Position numbers and translations under genes: made by a program | Shown: one piece after another, positions 12,929-14,749 of the stretch | Layout: each line of letters begins with the position of its first letter | How positions within the stretch are numbered: the stretch's first letter is position 1 | From: Candidatus Stercoripulliclostridium pullicola | GTDB taxonomy: Bacteria > Bacillota > Clostridia > Christensenellales > DTU072 | NCBI GenBank assembly: GCA_017694145.1 | Contig: JADINF010000022.1 | Coordinates: 1 to 14,749 of the forward strand | DNA: 14,749 nt | Direction: 5' to 3' | Notes under the pieces: generated by a model | Databases searched by the model: none | The model's input: the letters and a program-made list of their open reading frames with translations, nothing else | Told to the model about the DNA's origin: nothing

Positions 12929-14749
12929 ATGAAGACTAAGGTCACGAGAATAGCAATATTCGCGCTGTTGATCGTACTGTTATTTTTTATTCTGTACGGT
13001 TGTTCGGCGCTGTTCGGAAAGTCGTCCGACGCCGAAGTCGTACTGAAAAACGTCGTTATTTCGGCGCAAATGAACGCGGACGGCAGTCTTACGGTATCCG
13101 AGCGGTGGGACGCGACGATAAACTCCGACAACGGAATAAGGAATTTCTATAAGGAAATAGATCTTTACGACGGCTCTTTCCCGACGATATCCTCACGAAT
13201 TACCGATCTTACGGTATACGACAACGACACCGGCAAAGAATACGCCTATATCGAAGATCCCGACAATCCGTCCGCATCGGGCGCCAATCCTTACGCCGAA
13301 TACGAATATTATATGTACGGCGTGGGCAGTAAGCGGGAGATAGGGTGTTATTTCCCGAAAATTACGCGCGGCACCAAGAGTATTACGTTCGGTTATACGA
13401 TAACCGACGCGGTGGCGTTGTACGAAGACACGGCGGTATTGTACTGGAAGATATATTCCGAAAAATTCACTCTTCCCATAGAGAATTTCAGTTGCACGAT
13501 ATACCTTCCCGACGGGACGGCGTTAAGCGATAACGACCTCGTATGGTTGCATTGTGAAGTCGCCGGCTCCGCCGTGCAGAAGACTGCCGACGGTTTCGAA
13601 TACACCGTCGAGAACGTGGCGGCGGGTAATTATATCGAAACGCGAATTTTAACGGATAAATCGCTTTTCAATTCCGAAGAAGTCGCAAAACAAAACGGAA
13701 AAGCGGTCCGCGAAAGTATCGTTGCCGAAGAACAGAAGTGGTACGACGAGTGGACGGCGCGGATCAAAAGCGAAAATACCGTCTATATCGTGGGTATAGT
13801 GGTTGCGGCTCTCGGCGTCGTTATCGCTATAGGCTATGCGGTATACTCGCAATTCTTCTTCGGCAGATACGATAAAAGCAAATATCCGCCTTACGTTCGC
13901 GAGATAGACGCCGAAGGCAGCGCCGCGGAAATGGGATATTTCTTCTATTACTACGAGGGCGGCGGAAACGGCAAAGACAACGTCGGTAAACTTATATCCG
14001 CTACAATTATGGATCTCGCGCGTCGTGAATATATAAGGATAGAGCCCTCGGAGAACGGCGATAAAGCGGAATACCGTATTTCGCCGCAAAGCGTGGCGGA
14101 AGCCAAACTCAACGATCTCAAAGAACACGAAAAGGCGGTGTACGCGCTTTTGCAAAGAGTTGCCGAAAACTACGGCGGTTCGTTCACTACCGACGAAATG
14201 CGCAAATTCGCTTCCTCCTTCCAAGGCGTGGTTCGCAAATATCTAAAGGTATTCGACAAGTCCGCAGGTGCGGAAGCGCGCAGTAAAAAATATTCTTCGC
14301 CGCTTACGGCGCGGAGTATATTGCAGACGCTCGGATATCTCCTAATAATGGCGGGGGTAGGAATGTATTTTGCGAATACGCAGTTACTGTTCTCGGCGAT
14401 AGGCGCGCTAATAACCGGCGTATCTTTCGTATACTTCACGCCTACGGTCGGGAAACTTACGAAGGAAGGCGAGCGCAAACACGCCGAATCGAAAGCCCTC
14501 GAACGCTATATGCTCGAGTTCAGTAACTTAAAGGAATATGAGATACCGCATCTTGCGTTGTGGGAAGAGTATATGGTCTACGCCACTATGATGGGTATTT
14601 CCGAGAAGGTCGTCAAAGAGCTCAAAGCCAATTATCCCGAACTTAACTCGCCGCCGGAAGGGGCGGGATTACCGGGATATGCCGCGGGATACGTATTCGG
14701 AAGGAGCTATCTCTTTACCTACGTAATGCTGAGCTCGCGCGGAATAGGC
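12929..14749 (+). CDS. DUF2207 family membrane protein (runs off the window)
   Basis: The frame is open for 607 codons from ATG 12929 to the last base, so the 3' end is missing. The N-terminal hydrophobic segment ends in LYGC (Cys25), a lipobox-like site. Residues 35-280 form an extracytoplasmic beta-rich domain (VVLKNVVISAQMNADGSLTV onward) typical of DUF2207. A membrane helix follows at about 285-307, then a cytosolic domain, then a hydrophobic pair at about 464-508. The family's C-terminal signature is seen at WEEYMVYATMMGISEKVVKEL, starting at Trp545. A Gly/Ser-rich tail would be expected beyond the window. No clear Shine-Dalgarno sequence precedes the start, so translation may depend on lemA 21 bp upstream. 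The function is unknown; a LemA partner role is inferred from synteny. Confidence 0.88.
   Translation, partial: MKTKVTRIAIFALLIVLLFFILYGCSALFGKSSDAEVVLKNVVISAQMNADGSLTVSERWDATINSDNGIRNFYKEIDLYDGSFPTISSRITDLTVYDNDTGKEYAYIEDPDNPSASGANPYAEYEYYMYGVGSKREIGCYFPKITRGTKSITFGYTITDAVALYEDTAVLYWKIYSEKFTLPIENFSCTIYLPDGTALSDNDLVWLHCEVAGSAVQKTADGFEYTVENVAAGNYIETRILTDKSLFNSEEVAKQNGKAVRESIVAEEQKWYDEWTARIKSENTVYIVGIVVAALGVVIAIGYAVYSQFFFGRYDKSKYPPYVREIDAEGSAAEMGYFFYYYEGGGNGKDNVGKLISATIMDLARREYIRIEPSENGDKAEYRISPQSVAEAKLNDLKEHEKAVYALLQRVAENYGGSFTTDEMRKFASSFQGVVRKYLKVFDKSAGAEARSKKYSSPLTARSILQTLGYLLIMAGVGMYFANTQLLFSAIGALITGVSFVYFTPTVGKLTKEGERKHAESKALERYMLEFSNLKEYEIPHLALWEEYMVYATMMGISEKVVKELKANYPELNSPPEGAGLPGYAAGYVFGRSYLFTYVMLSSRGIG

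Overview
The window looks like a chromosomal piece of a Gram-positive-type bacterium, most likely a Bacillota/Clostridia gut lineage. This is an inference. It rests on strong AGGAG-type ribosome binding sites, a feoA-feoA-feoB operon ending in a small Cys-rich FeoB-associated membrane protein, large BspA-like leucine-rich-repeat lipoproteins, a LemA-DUF2207 pair, a Firmicutes-like tRNA-Cys, and heavy use of ATA (Ile) and GCG (Ala) codons. I cannot place it to genus.

Layout. Positions 1-360 hold the 3' end of a highly charged coiled-coil protein, followed by a hairpin terminator (380-413). A Vat-like xenobiotic O-acetyltransferase (436-1083) starts directly after that terminator. A bidirectional terminator (1093-1118) separates it from a convergent TetR-family regulator (minus strand, ending at 1136). 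Between tetR and the divergent iron-uptake operon lies a consensus sigma-A promoter flanked by two near-identical 20-bp boxes in opposite orientation, probably the TetR operators. The operon encodes two FeoA proteins, FeoB and a Cys-rich single-span protein (1901-4830). All junctions overlap or nearly overlap, and a hairpin terminator follows.

From 5100 to 11896 there are two consecutive transcription units, each encoding a large secreted lipoprotein built from LRR_5 (BspA-like) repeats (1218 and 860 aa). The units share a promoter-proximal element, an early leader motif, C-terminal coding sequence and an almost identical 3' flank carrying the terminator, so they appear to be duplicated cassettes. 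The first gene also contains a 69-bp tandem array and a 125-bp exact duplication, which suggests ongoing recombination.

The minus strand then carries a tRNA-Cys(GCA)/tRNA-Leu(TAA) pair with its own promoter and terminator. The window ends with lemA and a DUF2207 membrane protein that runs off the right edge.

The most notable points are the apparent TetR control of ferrous iron uptake in place of a visible Fur/DtxR box, and the paired, internally homogenised surface LRR lipoproteins with shared regulatory flanks. I saw no insertion sequence, phage gene, CRISPR array or obviously new multi-gene system.
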